DNA of 64,000 nt from Carya illinoinensis (Eukaryota; Streptophyta; Magnoliopsida; Fagales; Juglandaceae). This document shows positions 24,481 through 35,116 of this stretch, piece by piece. Every line of letters starts with the position of its first letter. Positions within the stretch are counted from its first letter, which is position 1. Under the pieces are notes generated by a model. That model ran no database searches. It worked only from the letters and a program-made list of their open reading frames with translations, and was not told where the DNA came from. The position numbers and the translations under genes are program-made. The stretch lies in NCBI RefSeq assembly GCF_018687715.1, contig NC_056760.1:40957501-41021500 (forward strand). The letters run 5' to 3'.

Positions 24481-26737
24481 TTATGAAATCATAAAAAGAA
24501 TTAAATAAATCAATTGAAATACTCGAATAAAGTTACCCGATTCAAGCTTATTGTTATCAGCATCAAAGCTAATGGTATCTAGTCCAATGGGCATATTACT
24601 TAACCAATTCTGTGTGCAAACAAGGGCTTCCACAGTTGACGGTGACAATGAACTCTGGTAAGAATCTAATACTCGATCTCCAGTATTAAATGCTGACTCA
24701 GAGGCAACCGTAGTGGCTGGAATGGCTATCACATCTCGGGCAATACGAGAAAGGATCTGATACTCGGTGGAATTAACCTTCCACCAAGTTAAAAGCTTAA
24801 ATGAATCGCTAGGTGCCTCGACCTCTTCTATAAAATACCGTTCAATCTCAGAAGTAAACTGTATAATATTCATCGTTGCAACGAGCTGATGATACTGATT
24901 CACAATATTATAACCTCGATGAGGTGGATTTAATGAGTCATCTGAGCTACGATCATCGAATAGAGGTGTCAGCCTTGAGTGTGAGGTACCTGCTGTGGAT
25001 GAAGGTTGACCACTAATGTTGTAGTGAGAATATAAGTCATCAAGATCCTTTTTAAGCGCTGTAATAAACCGTGCAGCCTTCATTGCCCCCATTGTGGAAT
25101 TTGCCCAAAATTCTATCAAGGCCAACTTATATCGAGGGTCAAGGATCACAGCTACAAAAGTAATCTATTTATTTTCTCAACATCTCCCCAATATTTATCA
25201 TATTTGGCCTGCATCCTCATAGCCATACCAGATAATAATTCGCATGAACTCGTACAACCTTCTTGCAAGTGGTAGTGAAGCTCTAAGAGCTCGCTGAAGA
25301 ATAAGTTTGCAGTTGTATATGCGGATCCAGATTTCTGCATAGTCATATCATAAAAAACTTGTAAAAATCTCACAAAGTGCCTCACACTAGTTCAATCATG
25401 TGTGTCTGGCGCACCAAGCCCCTTTCCTGCAGGCTCCAGCAAAGCATACTTAAGTGCCCCATCCTCGACCTCCATCCGCTCGAATGCTCTTTGGTACTTT
25501 TGTGCCACATCCAACATAAGGTATGTTGAGTTTTATCGATTCGGAACATCCAAACACAATGTCTTAGAACATGAAATTCCAAGCTGGCTTGCTATTGCCT
25601 TGAACTTTGACAGCCTTTGAGGGGAAGCCCTCACATACCGCACAATGTTGCGGACTCTGGTAATGGAATCGTCAACCTCTTTTAACCCCTCGCTGACAAT
25701 CAAGTTGAGGATAGGAGCACAACATCGAACATGAATAAATTCGTGGTTGCGGATGACATCAGCTTTCATACTCGTATTCCTCTTGAACCATTCAATTGTG
25801 GTGTCATTGGCACTGGCATTGTCAATTGCAATACATAGAACCTTTTGAATTCCCCAATCCTTTAAATAACCATCCATCAGTGCCCCAATTGATGCTCCCT
25901 TATGATCAATAATTTCTTTGAACTCCAATAATCCGTTTTCTCAATTCCATTCACTATTAATGTAGTGTGTTGTGATACACATGTAGGAAATGTTTTGTAT
26001 AGAAGTCCATGTGTCAGTTGTAAATGACACTCTCTGGTTAGTGGTAGTGAACATATTCTTCATCTCCGCCTTCTCTTTTGCATGCTTCTTCATACAATCC
26101 CGCATAACCGTATACCATTATGGCAATAGAAATCGTGGCTCAATAGTCTTGACAAACTTTCGGAAGTCTCTTTTATCGACTGTGGTAAAAGGCATTTCAT
26201 CTTCAATTATCATCTCTGCAAGTATATCCCTTACCAATTTCTCACTGTATTGAGGGATGACCATTTTCTTAATTTTTGTACCATCAGTGGCCGTAGAAGC
26301 TTCGTAACTAAGCTTGGTTTGATCAGTGATTGCCTCTCCCTTCGACATTTTATATCGTTGGCAACCCCCAAGATGAGCTATTAAGACAGCAGTGCCTTGC
26401 TTCTTTGAATGACATCCACAAAGTGCCCCACAGTGGTGGCATCTCGCCTGTGGGTTTTCACGATTACCAGGGATCTTGGTGAAATGCTCCCAGATCCAAG
26501 ACCTTTTTCTAGTATTTCGTGGCTGAGATAGAGTTGCAGATGGAGATGGTAGATCCCCAATACCCATCTCCTCATTCTCATTAAACTTATCCTCATCTTC
26601 TATGTCTATAGGCATGGGGAATCGGCTACTTGTACAAAATGTAGCTGCTTTAGAAGTGGGTCTAGATCTCGGTGTCGGTGACGGGATTGTGGCACTTGGA
26701 TTCCTTTCTGAACTTCCACTAGGTGAAGCTTCCATAT
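24481..26737 (-). pseudogene. hAT transposase (BED finger, RNase H-like, dimerisation domain), broken
   Basis: Start codon at 26735-26733 (MEASPSGSSERN), preceded on the minus strand by an intron-acceptor-like TTTTGATAG. Domains in order: BED zinc finger (KRSWIWEHFTKIP...ARCHHCGALCGCHSKKQGTAVLIAHL), the conserved SFTTDTWTS block near 26030, the AIDNASAND block near 25840, the DUF4413-like block (VRHFVRFLQVFYDMT...DKYWGDVEKIN) at 25385-25152, and the C-terminal hAT dimerisation domain (DVIAIPATTVASESAF...) near 24730. In-frame stops lie near 26118, 25945 and 25390 and a frameshift near 25160. It resembles RICESLEEPER/DAYSLEEPER-type proteins in layout but is clearly dead. Confidence 0.9.
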
Positions 26738-27797
26738 CTATCAAAAATAAAATAAAATAAACAGTTAATATAAATAGAAAAATAAAAAACTTGAAGGCAC
26801 AAGCATAGAACAAAAAATGATCTTCAATGCAAAAGCTTGACTTAAAAAGAAATTCTGCTAGTACAAAACAGAGCCGTTCTTGAGAAACAAGAGAAGTTAG
26901 GATGACCATTTCTCACATATTTTCTCTACATATTCACCATATTTGAATGCAGGAACTAAATATATTTTCTCTACACATTCACCATATTTTCTCTACACAT
27001 TCAGAAACAGAGCAAACTGGGGTATGTTGAGTATGTAAGAGCTGACAAGAAACAGAGCAAACAAGTTTCTAATTTGGGAGAAAAATCATGAAGCCTTTTC
27101 CTGCAATTTGTAACACAAAAAGTAATGGTTGGCAATATTTTCTTGGAATATAGTCTCTCTTCCACCTATTCTTGGTCTAATCCACTTTTCTAAAATCATG
27201 TTTGCTTTCCAGCAATTAATTTGCAGTTTTCTAATATTATTATTATTATTATTATTATTATTTTATGTTTTAATTAGTTGTAGGGTGATTGCTTGAGAAA
27301 ATTTGCATTGAAATGAGTTTGGAGGTTGAGCAATGGAGTAAACTCCTAGAACCCTTTAGGACTTGAAAGATGTACTCACCAAGCAGTGATTGTGTGTTGT
27401 GTTTATGATGAATTTAGAATCAAGATTGGGTCTTGCACTGTTTTTATGCCAAAAACTATTCAAGAAAGATGTAGAAGTACAGTAAAAAGGTCATTATATA
27501 TCTAAATTTGAACCTTGATGAAAAGAATTGAAAATACTTGAAAAAACTTGGCTAGATCACCAAAGGGAGGCCAACAGATGCGATTTCTATAAAGGGTGAC
27601 AAGGTGGTATTTTATGAAATTATATGTGTTCTGAAAGGGATAGTAGCATCAAGAGGAAATTATGGCTGAGCTGAAATGAAGATGTTTAATGCCCTTTTTA
27701 TAAGAAAAAGTTGTGGTTTTCTTGGGCTATATTTTTTTTTCGATGGAAAGAATTTTCTTGGACTATATTAAAGCTGATGAAAGTACGTATTTAGGGA

Positions 27798-28438
27798 TTT
27801 TGAACCCAAGGTTTTAAGTTTTGTATAATTATATATTTACACATAGATTTTGATGATAACAAATGAATTCAAAGAATAAAGAAGTCTCAAACTTAAGTTG
27901 TCTACACAATGGAGTCAAGCACATCAAAGAAACAAGCATGAGCAAAAAGGGAACAAGTTCACATTAAAATTATAGAGTAATGTTGTAAATCTCTTAAAAA
28001 TTCGAAATTAAGATTAAGGCTCAAAATTAATATTTTATCAAAAAGCATTAAAATTCATTTTCCACATGTGCATGAATATTTTGAAAATTAAATTTGAAAA
28101 ATTTTGAAAGATGATTGATTGTCATCTTTTACATGTGCATGCCTTGATTAAAGGGTTGAATTTTGAAAATATTAAAGATGATTGTTTGTCATCTTTCACA
28201 TGTGCATGTTTTATTTGAATATTTTCAAAAGTAATTGATGTTTTTTTTTACTTATGCAAAATGTAGATGATTTTGTTTAAAATATTTAAAAAATAAAAGT
28301 GTGCTCCTTTTGTCATATGCAAAAAGTAAAAGATTAGGTTTGAATTTTTTGAAAAGTAAAATATGCTCCTTTTGTCATATGTCAAAAGTAAAAGATTAGG
28401 TTTGAAATTTTTGAAAAATAAATGATGTTGTCTTTAAC
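27798..28438 (+). repeat. left part of a second copia LTR, interrupted
   Basis: It aligns closely with the LTR at 3061-4373 read on its minus strand, from ttttgaacccaagg through gatgttgtctttaac. It stops abruptly at about 28438 where gypsy LTR sequence begins. The first LTR shows that roughly 500 bp of this LTR are missing between here and the right-hand part at 37173. No primer-binding site or internal region is attached, so this is a solo or truncated LTR. Confidence 0.9.
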
Positions 28439-30028
28439 AACGGCTTTTGCTCCGATTTGCCGTCGTCGCTCCACCTCCGACTACCACCTTTTCACCACTT
28501 CATCACCAACTCCTTGCCATCCTAACCCACCCATTTTCGGCCTCAACCTGTCGCCGGAACAGTCCCCATGAGCTAACTCTCCGATTTGGATATTTTGGCC
28601 TCCTACCTCCGTTTTCGCCGCCACCCACGGCCAAACTCCACTTCCCTTATCTTCATAAATATCCCTAGGCCATTCCCTATCAATCCTGAGCTTTGGTTTG
28701 TCCCTGTTCGAAAGTGGGTAATTTATTACCAACGGCCACAATGTAAATTACACTGTTACGTTGCTTTTCTTCCACCGTTTGCAACGCCACAAACTTTCAA
28801 AAAATACCTTATAGCACTGTAAGTATTTTCCAAACTCTACATTTAGATTTAAATGTACTTTGCTCTTACAATAAATATTTACCTGTTGGTTGGTTGATTC
28901 CGGACTGAGTCCGAGGAGTTTGGGAGTCGGATGGATTGAGAACAGAGTGCTTGGTTTTGATTGTTTGTGATTGCTTGGTTATTTGTGCCATGAGGCGTGC
29001 GTTACATATTGCATACATGTGCATTTTATTTTAATTGAGAAAATCACGTTCTGTTGGCGTAAATGAATTTCGGGTGCGTGTGTCTCACGAGCCCAAGCTG
29101 GGATGGGTTATTATCTCGGTGAAGCTCATCTGGTCACTCGGGAGTGGATAATACTGAGTGACATCCCCTGGGTTGTCGCATGGCGACGACCGGATCGCAC
29201 GATACGGTAACGCTGTCGTGTCGACTCTGTGGTCCCTAGAGTAGCAGGGACTAGAGGATGGCCTGGCCAGGTACGCGCTGGGCGCGAGTTTGGGCATCGC
29301 TCGTTTAGGTGTCACACGCGTAGTCATTACCTGCGGTGTGGCACAAAGCCAAGGTGTGCGGATGATCTCTAGGGGAGATCATGGTGCATGCATAATTGGA
29401 TCGTTTTTATGGTTTTCGGATGCGGGCCATTTTCTGCGAAAATGGCGAGGTTTGGTTTTGAGGCTTTTGATCTATTTTCTGGGAAAATGGTGGTTTGGGC
29501 CATTATCTGAGATAATGGCAAGACTTAGTTTTAAGCGATATGTTTTTGGGCCAAATGGGTTTTTGGCGTGCGTGGAAAAATATGGTTTTACGGCACATGT
29601 GCATTGGCTTGTCTTTCATGCATGTTGTTTGAGTTTTATATGTTTTTATCTAGTGGTGTTTGGATTTTACTTACCTGCATTACCATTTTTGGTTCTGTAG
29701 ATTTTGGTGCAGAGTTCGAGAAGGAGGAGGAGGCTGAGCCCGAGGATACGGCTCCGCCGGAGTTCTGAGTTGGGTTATGCTTTGTTTTGAGTTTTGAAAT
29801 AATATTTGTGTTATGTAATATTTTATTATGTATGTTTTGAACAGTTTTGTATTAAACAAGAAAAATTCTGGTACTTAGTTTATGACTTTGCTATCCGCTG
29901 CATGTTTCTCGTGCATTTGTTGCTTATACACACACTTGGCACACGTCGATAGGGTGGTGACCCATGATGTCATCATCCGGACGTTTCAATTTTCCTGTAT
30001 CCGTGCGTGGGGATTTGGGGGCGTCACA
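28439..30028 (+). repeat. gypsy 5' LTR, truncated at its 5' end
   Basis: Corresponds to 35600-37172 of the 3' LTR. It starts at aacggcttttgctccg instead of TGTGATGACCC, so about 480 bp are lost. The inner end GGGGGCGTCACA is intact and followed by the primer site. In 240 bp aligned by eye (28861-29100 with 36022-36261) I count about 17 differences, all transitions, which suggests an old, methylated copy. Confidence 0.92.
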
Positions 30029-30030
30029 GG

Positions 30031-30042
30031 TGGTATCAGAGC
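30031..30042 (+). other. gypsy primer-binding site (tRNA-Met)
   Basis: TGGTATCAGAGC lies two bases after the 5' LTR end. Confidence 0.93.
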
Positions 30043-30320
30043 GGTTTGGCTCTGGGTAAAACCACATGTTCCGTAGGTAGTACCAGAATGTTTTTTAAAG
30101 TTGTGTTTTAAAAACTTATTTTAAGTAAAGTTGCTATTTGACATGTTTTATTTGTTTTATGTGTTTGAGTTTGTTTGCTTGTTTTTATTTATTTAGTTAT
30201 GTTTTTGCAAACTGGTTTCTTTTTGTTTCTTGTTATGTGGTGTTGGTTTTGCTTTTTGATTTTATGTTGGTTTTATTTGTTTTCTTAAAGGGGGTCAAAG
30301 GTTGTGTTGTGGCAGGAAAA

Positions 30321-31517
30321 ATGGTGAGACCAAAGAAATCTACTTAGGAGCCACGGGACGATACATCGAGAGATGACTCCATAGCCCAAGCAATACGGTA
30401 GATGACGGAATTTATGCAGCAGAATTTTAGGCCACAACAGGCAGGGTCTTGGCCACAACAAGGAGGGCCTTGGCCACAACAGGAAGGGTCTTGGCCGTAA
30501 CAAGGAGGGCTTTGACCACAACCAGGAGGTCCTTGGCCACATCAGGGAGGGCCTTGGCTATACCCAGGAGGGCCTAGTAGCATGGTGCAAGCCGGATGCA
30601 CCTATGAGCGCTTTCTGGCGCATAGAAGTCCACACTTCACTGGAGAAGAAGATCCACTTCAAGCTGGAAAGTGGGTCAGAGACTTGGAAAGAACTTTTGA
30701 GGTGTGTGGTTGCACTGAGGCGCAACAAGTGCTCTACGCCAGCTATCTGTTGCAAGGCACCGCTTCTAATTGGTGGGATACCAAGAGAGTAATCCTAGAA
30801 GCAGAGTTGGGAGCGTTTGCCACTGTAACCTGGCAGCGCTTCAAGAAAGAGTTTAATGATCGCTTCTTTCTCGCTTCCGTGAGGCGACAAAAAGTAAAAG
30901 AATTCTCAAGCTTGGTCCAAGGGAGCATGACCATGGAACAGTACGCCCGGAGATTTATAGAACTTGGGTGATTTGCACCCCACCTCATCGCCACAGAGGA
31001 AATGCGAGCCGAGCCGAGCGTTTCCAGGAGGGATTACGTCCTGATATACGCCGTATAGTGGTCAGCCACCGGATATCCAGTTTTCAGGATTTAGTGGATG
31101 TGGCCACTCTTGTGGAGCGAGAGAATAATTTGAGTATGGGCTCCCCTCTAGGACATAAGAGGCGGAGTTTTTTTGGTGAAGGAAGCAGCTCGGGTTCGCC
31201 TCAAAAATTTGTTCAGCGGACTGGAACTTGACCGCAAGCATCCTCAGGTGTTCGTATGGGAGGACGAGTGCCAGTTTGCGGAGTTTGTAATAGAGCCCAT
31301 GTGGGTGAGTGCCTTTCTGGTGGGGCTCGATGCTATAATTGTGGCCAATAGGGTCACTTTGCCTGTGAGTGTCCGAGGTCAATTCAAGGAAGCCGTGGAG
31401 GTAGACACGGTGAAAGAACAAATCCAAGACAAGCAGTGCAAGCCCGGGTTTATGTTGTCACACCCGGAGATGTGGATGATGAGGCACCAGCGACCCATGA
31501 TGCTGGAGTAATTACAG
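30321..31517 (+). pseudogene. gypsy gag with zinc knuckle, many stops
   Basis: Starts MVRPKKST and then TAG. A proline/glutamine-rich tandem repeat (30428-30575) precedes the retrotrans-gag domain at 30582-30971 (HFTGEEDPLQAGKWVRDLERTF, NWWDTKR, TWQRFKKEFNDRFF, GSMTMEQYARRF). A 5-bp duplication (CCGAG) at 31008-31018 shifts the frame. The rest (ERFQEGLRPDIRRIV..., FQDLVDVATLVERENN) leads to a CCHC knuckle CYNCGQ-stop-GHFACEC at 31331-31366. Stops at 30345, 30399, 30498, 30513, 30969, 31229 and 31349 are all one C-to-T or G-to-A change from CAA, CAG, CGA or TGG. Non-functional. Confidence 0.9.
30428..30575 (+). repeat. 24-bp coding repeat in gypsy gag
   Basis: About six copies of a unit reading gg(g/t)ccttggccacaacaag encode variations of GGPWPQQ. 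The array has two stops (30498 TAA, 30513 TGA). Confidence 0.8.
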
Positions 31518-31612
31518 GTATGGATCTAATTTAATTTTATGTTGGATTTGATTTTTGGTGTGCTTTGATTTCTTTGTGTATTTGGATTTCATGGATTATG
31601 TGTTTGGTTCAG
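31518..31612 (+). other. candidate spliceosomal intron between gypsy gag and protease
   Basis: A 95-bp, T-rich segment starts GTATGG after ATTACAG and ends TTGGTTCAG before GGAGAG. Unspliced, the gag frame hits TAA soon after ITGMDLI. Removing it joins frame 2 to frame 1 as ...GVITG|RVRLYEFYTCTLFDSGASQSF, the protease. The exact phase restoration and canonical GT-AG ends argue for splicing, though a programmed frameshift or chance remain possible. Confidence 0.6.
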
Positions 31613-34600
31613 GGAGAGTCCGTTTATATGAGTTTTATACTTGCACTTTGTTTGATTCGGGTGCTTCACAGTCATTTGTATCTTCCACGTTTGCTCGGAT
31701 GTGTAATTTGGTTACGGAACCCTTGCCGAAGTCATTGGTAGTGGCTCTACCCAATGGTGAAATGGTGTGGTGTTCCAAGGTTGCTTTGGGATGCCCATTC
31801 AATTTTGATGGAAGATTCTTGGATGCTGATTTGGTGGCGTTTAAACTGTTGGGTTTTGATATCATTCTCGGGATGGATTAGCTATACCAATATTTTGCGA
31901 GTATTAATTGCAGAAGTTGGGTAATTAGCTTTCAGCTTCCAGATGGTGATTGTCTGGAATTTGCGGGGAGTAAGCTAAAAGAAAAGCCGGTAATTATATC
32001 GGCAATTCAAGCAAAAAGAGAGATTGCATGGGGAGCGCAAGCCTTCTTAGTTCAGATGGTGTCTACACCGTCTGAGAAGAAGTCTTTGGTAGACATTCCC
32101 GTTGTGAAAGAATTTTCCGATGTGTTTGTGGATGACTTGCATGGGCTACCCCCTGTTCGTGAAATGGAGTTTGTTATAGACTTGGAACCTAGAGCGGCTC
32201 CTGTACATAAAGCTGCTTACCGCATGGCACCGGCTGAATTAACAGAGTTGAAGACTCAGTTGTAAGAGCTGGTAGATAAGGGGTTCATTCAACCAAGTAC
32301 TTCGCCATGGGGTGCGCCAGTTTTGTTTGTTAAAAAGAAAGATGGAACCCTCCGTATGTGCATTGATTATAGGGAATTAAATAAGGTGACCATAAAAAAT
32401 AAATATCCTCTCCCACAGATCGATGATTTGTTTGATCAGTTTCAAGGAGCAGCTGTATTCTCGAAGATTGATCTGAGGTCAGGATACTACCAGTTAAGGA
32501 TAAGAGACAAGGATGTGCTCAAAACTGCTTTCAGGTCGAGATATGGGCATTATGAATTTAAGGTGATGCCGTTTGGATTAGCCAATGCCCCTGCTGCTTT
32601 CATGGATTTAATGAATCGGGTATTTCGACCTTATCTGGATTCCTTTATGATAGTATTCATTGATGATATTCTGATTTATTCCCGAGATGTTGAAGAGCAT
32701 GTGTATCATTTTCGTCTAGTTCTTGAAAAATTGAGAGAACGCCAGTTGTATGCCAAGCTCAGCAAGTGTGAATTCTGGTTGGAGGAAGTCAGATTTCTTG
32801 AGCATGTGATTTTTCGAGACGGAGTGGCTGTTGATCCTAATAAGGTGGAAGCCATTTTGTCATGGCAACGTCTGACAACAGTGCGCGAGATCCGAAGTTT
32901 CTTGGTACTTGCCGGATATTACCGAAGATTTGTGGAGGGTTTTGCTCGCCTATTCGGACCTCTCACAGCGTTGACCAGAAAGAATGCAGAATTTGTTTGG
33001 TTAAATAAGTGTGAGAGAAACTTCCAAGAATTAAAGAATAGGTTGACGACGGCACCAGTGTTAGCGCTTCCAGAACCACATAAGCCATTCGTAGTCTTCA
33101 GTGATGCGTCTAAATTTGGATTGGGTTGTGTCCTGATGCAGGAAGGACGAGTTGTTGCCTATGCATCCCGTCAGCTAAAGGACCATAAGAAGAATTATCC
33201 GACGCACGATTTGGAATTGGCTGCGATTGTTTTTGCTCTTAAGATTTGGCGACACTTTTTATATAGGGAAGCTTGCGAAATATACACTGATCACAAGAAC
33301 TTGAAGCACTTGTTTTCCCAGAAGAATCTGAACATGAGACAGAGGCGATGGCTGGAGTTAATCAGTGACTACTAGTGCGAGATCAAGTATCATCCAGGGA
33401 AGGCAAATATAGTTGCTGATGTTTTGAACCGAAAATCGAACTTGGGAGATGAAGCCGAGCCGTCAGAGTTGGATTCTTTGCTTTGTGGGATGAGAAGGCT
33501 CATTATTGAGAGTTCACAGCAAGTGGAGGTATTATCTTCAGTTCTTGATATTCGGGTAACTGATTTTGAGGAATTGAAGACTCTTCAAAGGAAGGATCTG
33601 AAACTGTTGGATATTAGAAAAAGAGTCAGAAAATCTCGAGGGCCGTTGCATTACAGTATAGATAAAGATGGAATTCTTTGGTTCCGAGATCGTAGGATGG
33701 TCCCCAAAGATTCAGAATTCAATGAGCGGATCATGGCAGAAGCTCATGTGGCCCCTTATTCAGTTCATCCCAGTAGTACAAAGATGTATCGGGACTTGAA
33801 GAAAAATTACTGGTGGGATGGAATGAAGAGGGATATTGCCTTGTATGTTGAGAAATGTCACACATGCCGTCAAGTCAAGGCCGAGCATTAAAGACCCGCT
33901 AGTATGCTCCAACCCCTCCCTATTCCTGAGTGGAAGTGGGATGACATCACGATGGACTTTGTAGTGGGCTTGCCGAGGAGGCCTAGTGGAAAAAATTCTG
34001 TTTGGGTGATTGTTGACCGGTTAACGAAGAGTGCTCATTTCTTGCTTATTAATAACACTGATTCCTTGGGTAAGTTGACCCGCTTGTACATCAAGGAGAT
34101 AGTACGGTTGCACGGCATACCGAAGAGTATAGTGTCGGATCGAGACCTAAGGTTCACGTCTCATTTTTGGAAAAGTTTGCAGGCAGCATTGGGTACTAAG
34201 TTGAAGTTCAGTACTGCATATCACCCCCAGACAGATGGCCAATCGGAGTGCACCATTCAGACCCTTGAAGACATGTTGCGAGCATGTGTCATGGAATTTC
34301 AAGGGAGTTGGGAAAACCACTTGCCGCTTATAGAGTTTGTGTATAATAACAGCTTCCATGCGACCATTCAAATGGCTCCTTATGAAGCTCTTTATGGGAG
34401 GAAGTGCAGATCGCCTTTGTGTTGGGATGAAGTCGGGGAGAATAAGATAATTGGACCCGAAATAATTTAAGAGATGCAAAGCCAAGTTCGGATCATCAGG
34501 GATAAAATGGCGGCAGTTCAGAGTTGTTAGAAAAGCTACGCTGATACCAGGAGGAGAGAGTTATCTTTTGAAGAAGGTGATTGGGTTTATCTCAAAATCT

Positions 34601-34995
34601 CTCCCATGAAAGGAGTTAAGCATTTTGGTAAGAAAAAGAAACTGAATCCGAGGTATGTCGGTCCTTTTCAGATTTTGGAGAAGGTAGGGTCCGTCGCCTA
34701 TAGAGTTGCTTTGCCAGAATATTTTGGAGATATTCATGATGTCTTCCACGTATCATCCTTGAAGAAGAGCTTTGGACAACAAGAACCGCGTTTTGTCGAC
34801 CCAGAGAGTATTCAGTTGCAACCAGACCTTACTTATGAGGTTGTTCCGTCGCAGATCATGGATTGGAAAGAGCAACAGTTGAGGTCCAAGACGATACCTT
34901 TAGTTAAGGTGGCATGGGGAGATCCGTTAGTTCAAGACTTCTCTTGGAAGAGAGTAGCGGACATGAGGGAGCAGTACCCCTACTTGTTTAAGTAA
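31613..34995 (+). pseudogene. gypsy pol: protease, RT, RNase H, integrase, chromo-like tail
   Basis: One frame with six premature stops (31879 TAG, 32263 TAA, 33373 TAG, 33889 TAA, 34468 TAA, 34528 TAG). The protease has LFDSGASQSF (about 31651). RT at 32280-32870 has [40 protein letters not shown] and a catalytic FIDDIL (about 32658). RNase H has [19 protein letters not shown] and [11 protein letters not shown]. The integrase has an HHCC finger (CHTCRQVKAEH near 33855) and a core with [19 protein letters not shown] and a conserved E in QSECTIQ. A chromo-like tail ends YPYLFK. Each stop is explicable by deamination. It would have been active before decay. Confidence 0.93.
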
Positions 34996-35104
34996 AAGAC
35001 GGTACGTCTCTTAATCTTGGTTACAGGTGGTTTTATGTGGAATCATGTGGCTTGTTTCAAGTCGGTGTTTGATCTTGCAAATTTCGAGGACGAAATCTGT
35101 TTTT

Positions 35105-35116
35105 AAGGGGGGAGGA
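35105..35116 (+). other. gypsy polypurine tract
   Basis: AAGGGGGGAGGA sits directly before the 3' LTR start TGTGATGACCC, as needed for plus-strand priming. Confidence 0.88.

Noticed and set aside
28447..29768. Several ORFs in the gypsy LTRs, including a 136-residue one and a 177-residue relative at 36379-36912
   Set aside because: They lie wholly in LTRs, do not keep the same frame between the two LTRs, and match no protein.
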